Shown here in pieces: positions 15,823 to 24,421 of a stretch of DNA of 64,000 bases (position 1 is the first letter of the stretch; every line of letters starts with the position of its first letter). The position numbers and the translations under genes are program-made. The notes beneath the pieces are model-generated. The model ran no database searches and was not told the DNA's origin. It saw only the letters and a list, made by a program, of their open reading frames with translations. Source of the stretch: Janthinobacterium sp. Marseille (GTDB lineage Bacteria > Pseudomonadota > Gammaproteobacteria > Burkholderiales > Burkholderiaceae_D); NCBI RefSeq assembly GCF_000013625.1, contig NC_009659.1, forward strand, positions 3,100,001 through 3,164,000, written 5' to 3'.

Positions 15823-16575
15823 ATGGCTTACTTTTCCGGACAAGGCCGCGTCTACATCGGCGCACGCGATGAACTCGGCAACCCTGCTGGGCTGACCTTC
15901 GTTGGCAACGTGCCCGAGCTGAAGGTGTCGCTGTCGGTGGACACCATCGAGCACCAGGAAGCGCAGTCGGGTCAGCGCCTAACCGACCTGCAACTCATCA
16001 AGACCAAGAAAGGCGAGTTCGCCTGCACGCTGGAGGAACTGATCGCCACCAACCTGGCGCTCGCGCTCTACGGCACCACGACCACGATCACACCCGGCAC
16101 GGTGACCGGTGAACTGCTGCCCAACCCGGTCACACCCGGCAGCTTGTACCCGCTGACCATGCAGAACGTATCGGCCGTGCAGATCCAGGACTCTGATGCC
16201 ACGCCCAAGACGCTCCCGGCCAGCCAATACAGCGTCAATGCCAAGCACGGTTCGCTGGTGGTGCTCGATGCCACGTCGGGCGGCCCGTACACCGAGCCGT
16301 TCACCGTCGACTACGCCTATGGCGCGGCGCAGAGCACGGCGATGTTCACCCAGCCGCTGCCCGAGCGCTGGATTCGCTTCGAGGGGCTCAACACCGCCGA
16401 CGGCAACCGCGAGGTGGTGATCGACCTCTACCGCGTGGCCATCAACCCGGCCAAGGAGCTCTCGATCATCACGGACGAATTGCTCAAGTTCGAGCTGTCG
16501 GGCCAAGTACTGGCGGATCTGACCAAGCCGGTCGGTGGTGATCTCGGTCAGTTCGGTCGTCTGGTGCTGCTGTGA
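15823..16575 (+). CDS. Major tail tube protein (gpV-like)
   Basis: A 250-residue beta-rich protein starting 2 bases after the previous gene. Features of tail tube proteins: N-terminal GRVYIGA, a central conserved pattern of paired strands, and the C-terminal about 60 residues including NREVVIDLYRVAINPAKEL and FELSGQVLADL. Gene order (terminator, tube, chaperones, tape measure) confirms it. It overlaps the next gene by TGATG. Confidence 0.82.
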   Translation: MAYFSGQGRVYIGARDELGNPAGLTFVGNVPELKVSLSVDTIEHQEAQSGQRLTDLQLIKTKKGEFACTLEELIATNLALALYGTTTTITPGTVTGELLPNPVTPGSLYPLTMQNVSAVQIQDSDATPKTLPASQYSVNAKHGSLVVLDATSGGPYTEPFTVDYAYGAAQSTAMFTQPLPERWIRFEGLNTADGNREVVIDLYRVAINPAKELSIITDELLKFELSGQVLADLTKPVGGDLGQFGRLVLL

Positions 16576-16976
16576 TGGACGGCTTCAAGACCTTCCCCCC
16601 TGAGCCTGTGGTCGTGACGCTGTCTGGTACCTCGCTGGAACTGACGCCGATCAGGCTGGGCGAATTGCCACGGTTGCTGGCCGTGGTGCGCCCGCTGGCC
16701 GAGGAAATCACCAGTGATCCGGACTGGATGGCGCTGCTGGGACGGCACGGCGATGCCGTGCTGGATTTGCTGGCGATCACCGCCCGGCGTGAACGCGCGT
16801 GGATCAACGACCTTCAGCTTGCGGACGCCGTGCAACTGGCCGCAGCCGTGTTCGAGGTCAACGCGGATTTTTTCGTGGCGCACGTCGTGCCGAGCATTCA
16901 GGGCGCGGCCCAGCGACTCGCGCCGACGCTGCGCTCACTGACGAACTCGGGTGGGACGCTGCCGTCGCCCGCTTGA
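16575..16976 (+). CDS. Tail assembly chaperone (gpG-like), frame 0
   Basis: A 133-residue protein, the chaperone position between tube and tape measure. N-terminal strand-rich part (LSGTSLELTPIRLGEL), then helical. In lambda this gene is G and the next reading frame is reached by a -1 shift. An overlapping -1 frame runs from about 16900 past this stop to 17161 with conserved-looking protein sequence, so the stop at 16976 may be only the end of the shorter product. Confidence 0.7.
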   Translation: MDGFKTFPPEPVVVTLSGTSLELTPIRLGELPRLLAVVRPLAEEITSDPDWMALLGRHGDAVLDLLAITARRERAWINDLQLADAVQLAAAVFEVNADFFVAHVVPSIQGAAQRLAPTLRSLTNSGGTLPSPA

Positions 16977-17161
16977 TCCGCGCCGGTCACCGCCTCGGTG
17001 ACTTGATGGGCTACACGCTCACACAGGCGCAAGCCTTTCTGGACACCGACGGACAGATCGAGCGGCAGCAACTGGCCCAGCTGCTCGGCATTCATGCCGT
17101 GGCAGCGCAGGGCGAGAAACGTGGCATCGAACAACTGCAACGCGATCTTCTGAAGGACTGA
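16799..17161 (+). CDS. Tail assembly chaperone C-terminal part (T-like), -1 frame
   Basis: This -1 frame relative to the preceding gene encodes ELGWDAAVARLIRAGHRLGD, then LMGYTLTQAQAFLDTDGQIE and a helical C-terminus ending at 17161. No good start exists upstream apart from an isolated GTG 16799 and ATG 17006 (51 residues). The likely product is a fusion made by a -1 frameshift from the upstream gene near 16930-16955, as for lambda gpGT. The conserved part starts about 16937. A slip site is not canonical: around 16949-16955 the bases are GGGTGGG. Confidence 0.6.
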   Translation: MDQRPSACGRRATGRSRVRGQRGFFRGARRAEHSGRGPATRADAALTDELGWDAAVARLIRAGHRLGDLMGYTLTQAQAFLDTDGQIERQQLAQLLGIHAVAAQGEKRGIEQLQRDLLKD

Positions 17162-17164
17162 GCC

Positions 17165-17806
17165 ATGCGTCTCTCGCTCACCACCACCGGCCTGCTGGAC
17201 CCGCGCCAGCTGGCGGCGTGGAGTACCGAGCGGCGTCGTGCCATCCACGCTGCCGTCGCCAAGGGCATGCAATGGGGCGGGCGTGAAGTGCGTGACGCCG
17301 CGCGATCCGAGATGCGCAGCGCCTTCACCGTCAAACGCAACAGCTTCATCTCCTCGATGGGCGTGAAGGTGTTCGACAAGAAGCCCGAACTGCTGCCCGC
17401 CTTGCTGGTGGGCAGCAAGATCCCTTGGCTCGGCCTGCACGAGAAAGGCGGCACGGTGAGTGGCAACCTGCTGATCCCGCTGCTGCCCGGGCGCATCGGC
17501 CCCAAGCGTTTCAAGGCGGTCATTGACGGCCTGATGCGCAGTGGCAATGCCTTCTTCATCGAGAAGAACGGTCGCGTGCTGCTGATGGCCGAGAACATCA
17601 AAGAGAACGCCGGGCAGCTCAACCGCTTCAAGCGTGCCGAGCGTGCCCGGACTGGCGCAAAACAGATTAAGCGCGGCCAGGAAATTCCCATCGCCGTGCT
17701 GGTCAAGCGCGTCGATCTCAAACGACGACTGAATCTGGCGGGTGGCGTGCAACGCGCACTACCTGCCTTGGCGCGGGCGATTCAACAAGAACTGGACAAA
17801 GTCTGA
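17165..17806 (+). CDS. Phage tail protein, DUF6441-like
   Basis: A 213-residue basic protein starting at ATG 17165, 3 bases after the chaperone stop. Similar proteins (DUF6441, HK97 gp10-like) occur in tailed phages near the tape measure and are thought to act in tail completion. Sequence features: MRLSLTTTGLLDPRQLAAW start and a C-terminal AIQQELDKV helix. The assignment is by pattern recall and context. It overlaps the tape-measure gene by TGATG. Confidence 0.6.
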   Translation: MRLSLTTTGLLDPRQLAAWSTERRRAIHAAVAKGMQWGGREVRDAARSEMRSAFTVKRNSFISSMGVKVFDKKPELLPALLVGSKIPWLGLHEKGGTVSGNLLIPLLPGRIGPKRFKAVIDGLMRSGNAFFIEKNGRVLLMAENIKENAGQLNRFKRAERARTGAKQIKRGQEIPIAVLVKRVDLKRRLNLAGGVQRALPALARAIQQELDKV

Positions 17807-20511
17807 TGGCAAGCAATCGTGCCCAAATCCTGATCAGTGCCGTCGACCAGACCAAGACCGCTTTCGACTCGATCAAGCGGGGCCTGGGTGGCCTGACCGA
17901 CACCGCCAAGAGCGTCAACGGCGTGCTGGCCAACCTCGGGGTGGCTGTCTCCGTGGCGGGTCTGACGGCGATGGTCAAGTCGGCCATCGACACCGGCGAC
18001 GCGCTGGATGAGATGTCGCAGCGTGTCGGTGTCAGCGTCGAGACCCTGTCGGTATGGAAACCGGCAGCCGAGCAGTCAGGCGTCTCCGGCGAGTCCTTCG
18101 AGAAGGGGCTGCGCAAGCTGTCCACCACGATGCTGGAGGCCGCGACCGGGTCGGAAGATGCCGCTCGTGGATTTTCTGCGGTGGGCGTCGAGTTCAAGAA
18201 CCAGGACGGCACCCTGCGCGCCACCGATCAGGTGCTGTTGGATCTGGCCGAACGCTTCAAGGCCATGCCCGACGGTGCGGAAAAAACCGCGCTGGCAGTG
18301 CAACTGTTCGGCAAGTCGGGAGCCGAGCTGATCCCGTTCCTGAATCAGGGGCGCGACGGCATCAACGAGTTGGCTGCCGAGATGCAGGCGCTCGGCGTGC
18401 AGATGAGTAGTGAAACTGCGGCGCAGGCGGGCAACTTTAACGATGCGCTCGACAAGCTGAAACTGGCCACCACAAGCATCGGCAACCAGATCATCGCGTC
18501 CTTGCTGCCCGCCCTGAACGATATGGCCGGTGGCATGGTCGAGTCGGCCAAGCAAGGCGGCACACTGCGCGCGATCCTGGATGGCGTGGTGCTGGTGCTC
18601 AAGACCCTGGCGCTCGGTGCCGCCACCGTCGGCAAGGCCTTCGTCGCCTTGGGCGAGGCCATTGGTGCCGGTGTGGCGGCGGCGGTTGAGGCGCTCAAGG
18701 GCAACACCGATGGGGCCAAGACCATCATTGCCGACCTCAAAGGCAATCTGATCAAACGGCTGGATGAACTGGCGTCCTTCCGTGACAGCCTGTTCGACCC
18801 CAAGCCCATCGAGGTCAAGGCACCCAAGATCCAGGCCGATCCGGAACTGCTTCAACGCCTGACCAAGCCCAAAGCCGTCAAGCCAGCGCAGGACACGACC
18901 GGCGCGCAAACCACGCTGATGAAAGCGCAGCTAGACGCCGAGTTCGCCCTGCTCAAGGACGGTCTGACCCGGCAACAAACTGCGCTGGATGCTGCACTCG
19001 AAGACCGTCTGGTTTCGGTGCGCGACTACTACACGCAGAAAACAGCCATCGAGCAGCGCGAGGTCGACGCCGAGATCGCCCGCAAGCAGCAGGAGCTGGC
19101 CCGCAGTCAGCAAGTCGCCACTACGGGCAAATCGGAAAACGACCGCCTGCGCGCCAAGGCCGAAGTGGCCAAGTCGGAAGCCGACCTGATCACGCTCAAC
19201 AACCGGCGCACGGACATCGAGCAGGCCAATGCGCGCAAGGCAGCGCAAGCCGAGCGTGAGCTGGCCGATGCCTTGGCGCAGGCGCGTGAGGAACTGGCGC
19301 AGATCACAGGTACGGCCACAGATGCTGACCGGCAAGCTGCTATCGAGCGCAGCTACCGGGATCTGCGGGCACGACTGGCGGCAGAAAGCGATACCGACGG
19401 TGTGTCGCTCGTCGACCGGCTGATCGATGTGAAGGCGGCGCAGGCCAATCTGGCGGCGCTGGAAGCCCAATGGCGGCAGGTCACCGAGCGTCTGCGCAAT
19501 GCGCAGGAGGCCATTCAGACCCAGCAGCAGGCCGGGCTGCTGACCGAAGCACAGGCGCGTCAGCAGATCGTGGCCCTGCAACAGCAATCGGCCACCGAGA
19601 TGGAGCGCCTGTTGCCGACCATGCAGCAAGCCGCGCAGGCCATCGGGCCGGATGCGGTGATTCGCGTGCAGGCGTGGCGCAACGAGCTGGATCGCACCAA
19701 GCTCACTGTCGATGAAATGGCCCCGCTGTGGAATCGCATCGGCGAGAGCTTCGGCGGTGCGCTCAACGGGATGATCTCCGGCGCGCAGACCTGGCGCAGT
19801 GCCTTGGCGAGCATCTTCCAGCAGGTGGCCGATGCCTTCCTGCAGCAGATCGTGATCCAGCCGTTCCAGCAGTGGATCGCCATGCAGGCGCGGATGCTGG
19901 CGCTCAAACTCGGTTTCATCCAGCAGGAGCAAACCGTCGATGCGGCGGCCAGCGCCGCCAAGGTCGCCCAAAAGACCACCGAAACCACCGCCGTGGTGTC
20001 GATGGATGCAGCCAAGGCGGGAGCCGGGGCGGCGGCGTCGCAGGCTTCCATTCCCTACGTTGGCCCTGCACTCGCGGTGGCCGCGATGGTAGCCATGGTC
20101 GCCGCTGTGATGGCGCTCTTGGGTGGCATCAAGAAGTTCGCGGGAGGCGGTCTGGTCTCCGGGCCGGGCAGCGCCACCTCGGATTCGATCCCGGCGCGTC
20201 TGTCCGCAGGCGAGTACGTGGTGCGGGCGGCCGCCGTGCGCCAAGTCGGTGTGGCCTTCCTCGACTCGCTCAACGGCTTGTCGGCCGGCCCACGTTTCAA
20301 GGGTGGCGAATTGGCCTTCGCAGCGGGCGGGCTGGTACCGGAGGTGAAAGTGCCACCCGCGCAACCGCAGGTGAATCAGGCAGTGCGCATCGTCAATGCG
20401 GTCGATCCGGGCGTCACCCACGACCACCTGCAATCGCCTGCCGGGGAAAAAGTCATCGTCAACATCATCGGGCGCAATGCACGGGCCATCCGTGCGGCGC
20501 TGCAAGGCTGA
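17806..20511 (+). CDS. Tail tape measure protein
   Basis: A 901-residue protein. Long predicted coiled coils (residues about 360-560, with EQREVDAEIARKQQELARSQ) set the tail length; a hydrophobic segment near 740-770 (ALAVAAMVAMVAAVMALLGG) and a Gly-rich C-terminal region starting FAGGGLVSGPGSATSDSIPA (about 780-800) are typical of tape-measure proteins. It is the longest gene in the operon, as expected, and sits right after the chaperones. Confidence 0.92.
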   Translation: MASNRAQILISAVDQTKTAFDSIKRGLGGLTDTAKSVNGVLANLGVAVSVAGLTAMVKSAIDTGDALDEMSQRVGVSVETLSVWKPAAEQSGVSGESFEKGLRKLSTTMLEAATGSEDAARGFSAVGVEFKNQDGTLRATDQVLLDLAERFKAMPDGAEKTALAVQLFGKSGAELIPFLNQGRDGINELAAEMQALGVQMSSETAAQAGNFNDALDKLKLATTSIGNQIIASLLPALNDMAGGMVESAKQGGTLRAILDGVVLVLKTLALGAATVGKAFVALGEAIGAGVAAAVEALKGNTDGAKTIIADLKGNLIKRLDELASFRDSLFDPKPIEVKAPKIQADPELLQRLTKPKAVKPAQDTTGAQTTLMKAQLDAEFALLKDGLTRQQTALDAALEDRLVSVRDYYTQKTAIEQREVDAEIARKQQELARSQQVATTGKSENDRLRAKAEVAKSEADLITLNNRRTDIEQANARKAAQAERELADALAQAREELAQITGTATDADRQAAIERSYRDLRARLAAESDTDGVSLVDRLIDVKAAQANLAALEAQWRQVTERLRNAQEAIQTQQQAGLLTEAQARQQIVALQQQSATEMERLLPTMQQAAQAIGPDAVIRVQAWRNELDRTKLTVDEMAPLWNRIGESFGGALNGMISGAQTWRSALASIFQQVADAFLQQIVIQPFQQWIAMQARMLALKLGFIQQEQTVDAAASAAKVAQKTTETTAVVSMDAAKAGAGAAASQASIPYVGPALAVAAMVAMVAAVMALLGGIKKFAGGGLVSGPGSATSDSIPARLSAGEYVVRAAAVRQVGVAFLDSLNGLSAGPRFKGGELAFAAGGLVPEVKVPPAQPQVNQAVRIVNAVDPGVTHDHLQSPAGEKVIVNIIGRNARAIRAALQG

Positions 20512-20530
20512 ATTTTCAGAGGAAAGTCCA

Positions 20531-21589
20531 ATGGCACTTCTGTTCATCGACGGTTTCGACCACTACGACCCGCAGGCCGTGGACAGCTTTGGCGATCCGT
20601 GGCTTGCGCGTGGCAAGGCGGCGTATCTGTCGCCGCAGGCCACCCGGATCAATGGCCGTCGCCCGTCCTCCTATGCCCTGCGTTTGCCGGAAGGTTCGGG
20701 GGGTGGCTACGTCAAGAACCTCGACGCCACCAAGACCAGCCTGATCGTCGGGGCGGCCATTCGCGTGGTGCCGTACCAAAACACCTACACCGAGCCACTG
20801 CTGCTGGGCGTGCGCGATGCCAACTCGCAGGTCGCGCATCTCGTGAAAATCGGCGAGGACGGTCGGCTCAAGCTCTACCGCTGGCAATACGGCTATGACC
20901 AGTTGATCTCTGTCTCAGTCGCCAGCGCTCCGGCGCGCGGCTGGCACTACATCGAGCTGCAGGTCACGCAAGGCACCAGCAACGGCGTGCTGTCGGTGCG
21001 CATCAACGGCATCCTGGCCATCCAGATGACCGCGCAGAACACCATTCAGGGCGGTGGCCAACTGCTCACGGCATTCGTGGGTGCAGTGCCTGGCCAAAAC
21101 TGCCCGCTCACCATCGACGTCGACGACTTCTACATCGCCGATACCAGCGGCACGATCAACAACACCTTTCTCGGCGATGTGCGCGTCGATGCCTTGCAGG
21201 CACAGGCCGATGGCAGTCTGAACCAGTGGACGGCCAGCCCGGTCGGTACCACCGCATGGGAAGCCGTGAGCGACGAAGACGAGGCCACTGCGATCAGTGC
21301 GCCCAGCGTGGGGCTGCGCCAGTCTTTCGATGTCGAGCCGCTGCCGGTGATGGCCACGCCCGCCATCTATGGCGTCCAGCTCACTATGCTGGCGCGCAAG
21401 ACCGACGCCGGTCTGGGCAAGGTCAAAGGCCTCGTGGTCAGTGGTGCGCAGAGCGCCGTCAGCACCGACATCATTCTGCAGGAGCAACTGGCGTGGCAGA
21501 GCACGCTGTTCGAGCGTAATCCGAACGGCAACGTGCAGTGGACGGAGGCCGCCTTCAATGCCGCTGAGTTCGGCGTGGAGTCGGCATGA
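20531..21589 (+). CDS. Tail protein with LamG/concanavalin-like fold
   Basis: A 352-residue protein starting at ATG 20531 with AGAGGAAAG upstream. Residues 1-200 have a jelly-roll pattern seen in LamG-like domains (LFIDGFDHYD, TSLIVGAAIRVVP, NGVLSVRINGILAI, IDVDDFYIADTSG). Such proteins are tail or baseplate components after the tape measure and may bind carbohydrate; a role in receptor contact is inferred. It overlaps the next gene by ATGA. Confidence 0.65.
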   Translation: MALLFIDGFDHYDPQAVDSFGDPWLARGKAAYLSPQATRINGRRPSSYALRLPEGSGGGYVKNLDATKTSLIVGAAIRVVPYQNTYTEPLLLGVRDANSQVAHLVKIGEDGRLKLYRWQYGYDQLISVSVASAPARGWHYIELQVTQGTSNGVLSVRINGILAIQMTAQNTIQGGGQLLTAFVGAVPGQNCPLTIDVDDFYIADTSGTINNTFLGDVRVDALQAQADGSLNQWTASPVGTTAWEAVSDEDEATAISAPSVGLRQSFDVEPLPVMATPAIYGVQLTMLARKTDAGLGKVKGLVVSGAQSAVSTDIILQEQLAWQSTLFERNPNGNVQWTEAAFNAAEFGVESA

Positions 21590-23169
21590 CGGATCGCGTT
21601 GTCGTTCAAGACCTCGCGGAGGTTTCCAGCAAGCCGACGCCTGGAAGCGAACTGCCCGCCTTCCAGAGTGAAGTGCTCTCGCGCGCCACTTTTGGGGCGA
21701 GCGCAGCCAGCTTCACGCCCGAAACGGCTGTGGCTCCGCTGCCTCCCAATCTGGCGGCCAGCCTGCTGGCGGAATCCTTGGCAGGCCCTTGGCCACCCAT
21801 CGATGCACCGACCTTTCTGGTCGAAGTGTTGCGCCGGGACACCGCATCCAGCGCCGTCGTCGCCACCGGTATGGATGCCTTTGGCGACCAGCCTTGGCCG
21901 GATGCGCAGCGCGGCGTGTTTGCCTTCCGTCATGATTGGATGGAGCCCCTTGTGGAACGGCTGGAGTGGCAGACCAGCGTCACACGGCTGTCCAGTGGCA
22001 ACGAATCCCGTCAGGCACGCCGACGTGTACCTCGGCGCTGGCTCACCTACAAGGTGGGCAACGCCCGGCAGACCGATGCCTTGGTGGCCGACTGGCTGGC
22101 CGATCATCTTGGTCAAATGGCGCTGTGGCCGCTGCCGCAGTACGCGGTGCACCTGACCGAGTCCTGCGAACGTGGCGCACTGGCACTCAACGTGACGGAG
22201 GCTGACGGGCGAAAGTTCGGGCCACTCTCGGCCAATGTGCATCTGACCTACGACGGGGTGCAGGGCTGGCAGGAAACTGAGAACAATGGCCGCTGGGTGC
22301 TGATCATCGCCGCCGATGGCTGGCAGATCGCCCAACTCAGCGATGTGGAAAGCGATCTGCTGTGGCTGACGGAGCCCTTGGCACGCGCCGCAGCCGTGGG
22401 CAGCACCATCATGCCCTTGGTGTGGGGCAAGGCCATCGACCCGGTGGATCTCACGCAGTGGGTGCCTGGCATGGTCGGCGGAAACGTCCCCACACAGATC
22501 CAGCCTGCGCCACTACCCGACCAGGATGTCCTCGATGACCCATGGCTCGACGAGATCCCGATCTGGCCAGATGGCAACTGGCGTGACGATCCGACAGTCG
22601 CCGCGCAAGCCACGATCACCCGCCAAGACTTCTCGCCTGCAGATCCGTGGGTGCGCAGGGACGATCCGTGGGCGACGACGACTTTGCAGCGGCGCTATCT
22701 GGCCAGCCCACTCGATGAAATCGAGATCTGGCGGGCGCGGTTGTGGCGCACCCAAGGCCGTCTGGAAGCCTTCTGGCTGCCCGATGGCTTGGCTCCGATC
22801 CTGTGGGTGACCGTCGAAGCCGATCCCGAAGATGGCTTCCTGCGCGTGGATGGCAAAGACATCTCCGCGCGAGTTTCAGAATTTTGGCATCGCCCCGCCG
22901 CCTGCCTGATCGTGCAGCCAGACGGCTATCGGCAGTACGCCCTGACAGCGACCTGCCATCTGGATCAAGGCGGTGTGCTGGTGCTGCGCTCGGGCCTTGA
23001 CGACTGGGTGCCCGCAGGCAGCAGCGTCATTCGCCTCGTGCGCTGCCGCCTCGACCACGACGCCATCGATCTGTACTGGCACAGCCCGACGCTGCTGGAG
23101 ATCACTTTGACAGCACGTCAGTTGCCCGAACCACGCGGAAATGATCGTCAAACCTACGAGGGAGAGTAA
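21586..23169 (+). CDS. Phage minor tail protein
   Basis: A 527-residue protein beginning with ATGA overlap. Trp-rich, with a central region (WMEPLVERLEWQTSVTRL, residues about 117-134) typical of tail proteins that follow the tape measure in these phages. No catalytic motif is visible. Probable role in tail-tip assembly, by position. Confidence 0.6.
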   Translation: MTDRVVVQDLAEVSSKPTPGSELPAFQSEVLSRATFGASAASFTPETAVAPLPPNLAASLLAESLAGPWPPIDAPTFLVEVLRRDTASSAVVATGMDAFGDQPWPDAQRGVFAFRHDWMEPLVERLEWQTSVTRLSSGNESRQARRRVPRRWLTYKVGNARQTDALVADWLADHLGQMALWPLPQYAVHLTESCERGALALNVTEADGRKFGPLSANVHLTYDGVQGWQETENNGRWVLIIAADGWQIAQLSDVESDLLWLTEPLARAAAVGSTIMPLVWGKAIDPVDLTQWVPGMVGGNVPTQIQPAPLPDQDVLDDPWLDEIPIWPDGNWRDDPTVAAQATITRQDFSPADPWVRRDDPWATTTLQRRYLASPLDEIEIWRARLWRTQGRLEAFWLPDGLAPILWVTVEADPEDGFLRVDGKDISARVSEFWHRPAACLIVQPDGYRQYALTATCHLDQGGVLVLRSGLDDWVPAGSSVIRLVRCRLDHDAIDLYWHSPTLLEITLTARQLPEPRGNDRQTYEGE

Positions 23170-23174
23170 GCACG

Positions 23175-23963
23175 ATGAGCCAGAACCCATTGTTGGAAGT
23201 CGAGCTATACGCCTTCGCCAGCAACAGCGCGCAGTTCTACCTGACGCCGCACGAATTCGACGTCGATCTGGACGGCAATCTGTACGCAAGCCAGCCCATC
23301 GAACGCAACGAACTGGCGCTGGGAGCTGAAGCTGCGAAGGCTGGGCTGGATCTGAAACTGCCGCCGAGCTGCGATCTCGTGCGCCACCTGCTCGCCAACT
23401 CGCTGACCGGCGACACCACCTCGATCACCCTGCGCATCGGACGGCGCGACACCTGGGGCGACTACTGGTGGATCTCCGGCACGCGCTGGATGGGCCGGGT
23501 GTTGGGCGTCGAAGTTGCTGACGATGTCGCTCGCGTTCGCTGCGAGTCGGCGCAAGTCAGTCTCAAGCGTATCGGGTTGCGGCGGCTCTACAGCCGCAAG
23601 TGTTCCCACGTGCTGTATTCGGCTGCCTGTGGTGCCTCCCCGATTTCTGCCAGCGCCTTGGTGAGCAACAGCAATGGCCGCAACGTCGATCTCGACGGTG
23701 GCACGCCCGGCAGCGTCAGTGGTGGCTTGGCCGGTGGCTGGCTGCAAACCCCGGAAGGTGCGCACCACATGATCGTCAATGACTACGGTGGTGGTGTGGA
23801 GTTGCTCTATCCGGTGGCCATTGAAGTCGGCACCGAGGTGCTGCTGACGGTCGGCTGCGATCACAGCACGGCCACGTGCGAGTCGCGCTTCGGCAACCTC
23901 GACAACTACGGCGGCTTTCCCGCCATCCCGAGCAAAAACCCGTTCTCGACGGGCGTGTTCTGA
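23175..23963 (+). CDS. Phage BR0599/DUF2163-like tail protein
   Basis: A 262-residue protein starting at ATG 23175. The C-terminal part has cysteines (CSHVLYSAACGA and CDHSTATCESRFGNLDNYGGF) in the pattern of the phage_BR0599 family, tail-tip proteins homologous to lambda gpL-like iron-sulfur-containing or GTA hub components. Gene order fits: it precedes a short membrane-anchored protein and the J-like fibre. Confidence 0.75.
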   Translation: MSQNPLLEVELYAFASNSAQFYLTPHEFDVDLDGNLYASQPIERNELALGAEAAKAGLDLKLPPSCDLVRHLLANSLTGDTTSITLRIGRRDTWGDYWWISGTRWMGRVLGVEVADDVARVRCESAQVSLKRIGLRRLYSRKCSHVLYSAACGASPISASALVSNSNGRNVDLDGGTPGSVSGGLAGGWLQTPEGAHHMIVNDYGGGVELLYPVAIEVGTEVLLTVGCDHSTATCESRFGNLDNYGGFPAIPSKNPFSTGVF

Positions 23964-23981
23964 ATCCCTGGAGAAATCGCC

Positions 23982-24209
23982 ATGTGGTACCTCGTCGTCA
24001 TCGTGGTGGCGGCGCTGGTTTCGGTCGCGCTCGCGCCGAAACCGCCCGAACCCAAACCGGCGTCCCTGTCTGACGTCGATGCCCCCACCGCAGAAGAAGG
24101 CCGACCGATTCCCGTCGTGTTCGGCACCGTGCTGCTGCGTGGCTCCAACGTCGTCTGGTACGGCGATCTGGAAGCCGACCCGATCAAGAAGAAAGGTGGC
24201 AAGAAATGA
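23982..24209 (+). CDS. Small membrane-anchored tail accessory protein
   Basis: A 75-residue protein with CTGGAG before ATG 23982. The N-terminal 18 residues (MWYLVVIVVAALVSVALA) form one membrane or signal segment, followed by a Pro-rich stretch and then EEGRPIPVVFGTVLLRGSNVVWYGDL, a motif shared with the N-terminus of tail-tip hub proteins. It is coupled to the next gene by ATGA. Confidence 0.6.
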   Translation: MWYLVVIVVAALVSVALAPKPPEPKPASLSDVDAPTAEEGRPIPVVFGTVLLRGSNVVWYGDLEADPIKKKGGKK

Positions 24210-24421
24210 CCACGCAGACCGTCATCACCATCGATCACGTACGCGCCGTAGGCCTGTGCGTGAACGGCACGCGCACATGGTTTGCGCGTCACGATCTGGA
24301 TTTCCGGGCTTTCCTGCGTGAAGGCTGTGACGCCGACACCTTGCTGGCCACCGGCGATGCAATGGCACAACGTGTGGTCGAGCATGCCCGCAATCAATCC
24401 TGCCAGCGGGAGCAAGGCTGA
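24206..24421 (+). CDS. Small tail accessory protein
   Basis: A 71-residue protein overlapping both neighbours. The pattern TVITIDHVRAVGLCVNGTR ... FLREGCDADTLLATGDAMA is a short conserved module between the membrane-anchored protein and the tail hub in related prophages. Function is unknown; it may aid hub assembly. Confidence 0.6.
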   Translation: MTTQTVITIDHVRAVGLCVNGTRTWFARHDLDFRAFLREGCDADTLLATGDAMAQRVVEHARNQSCQREQG

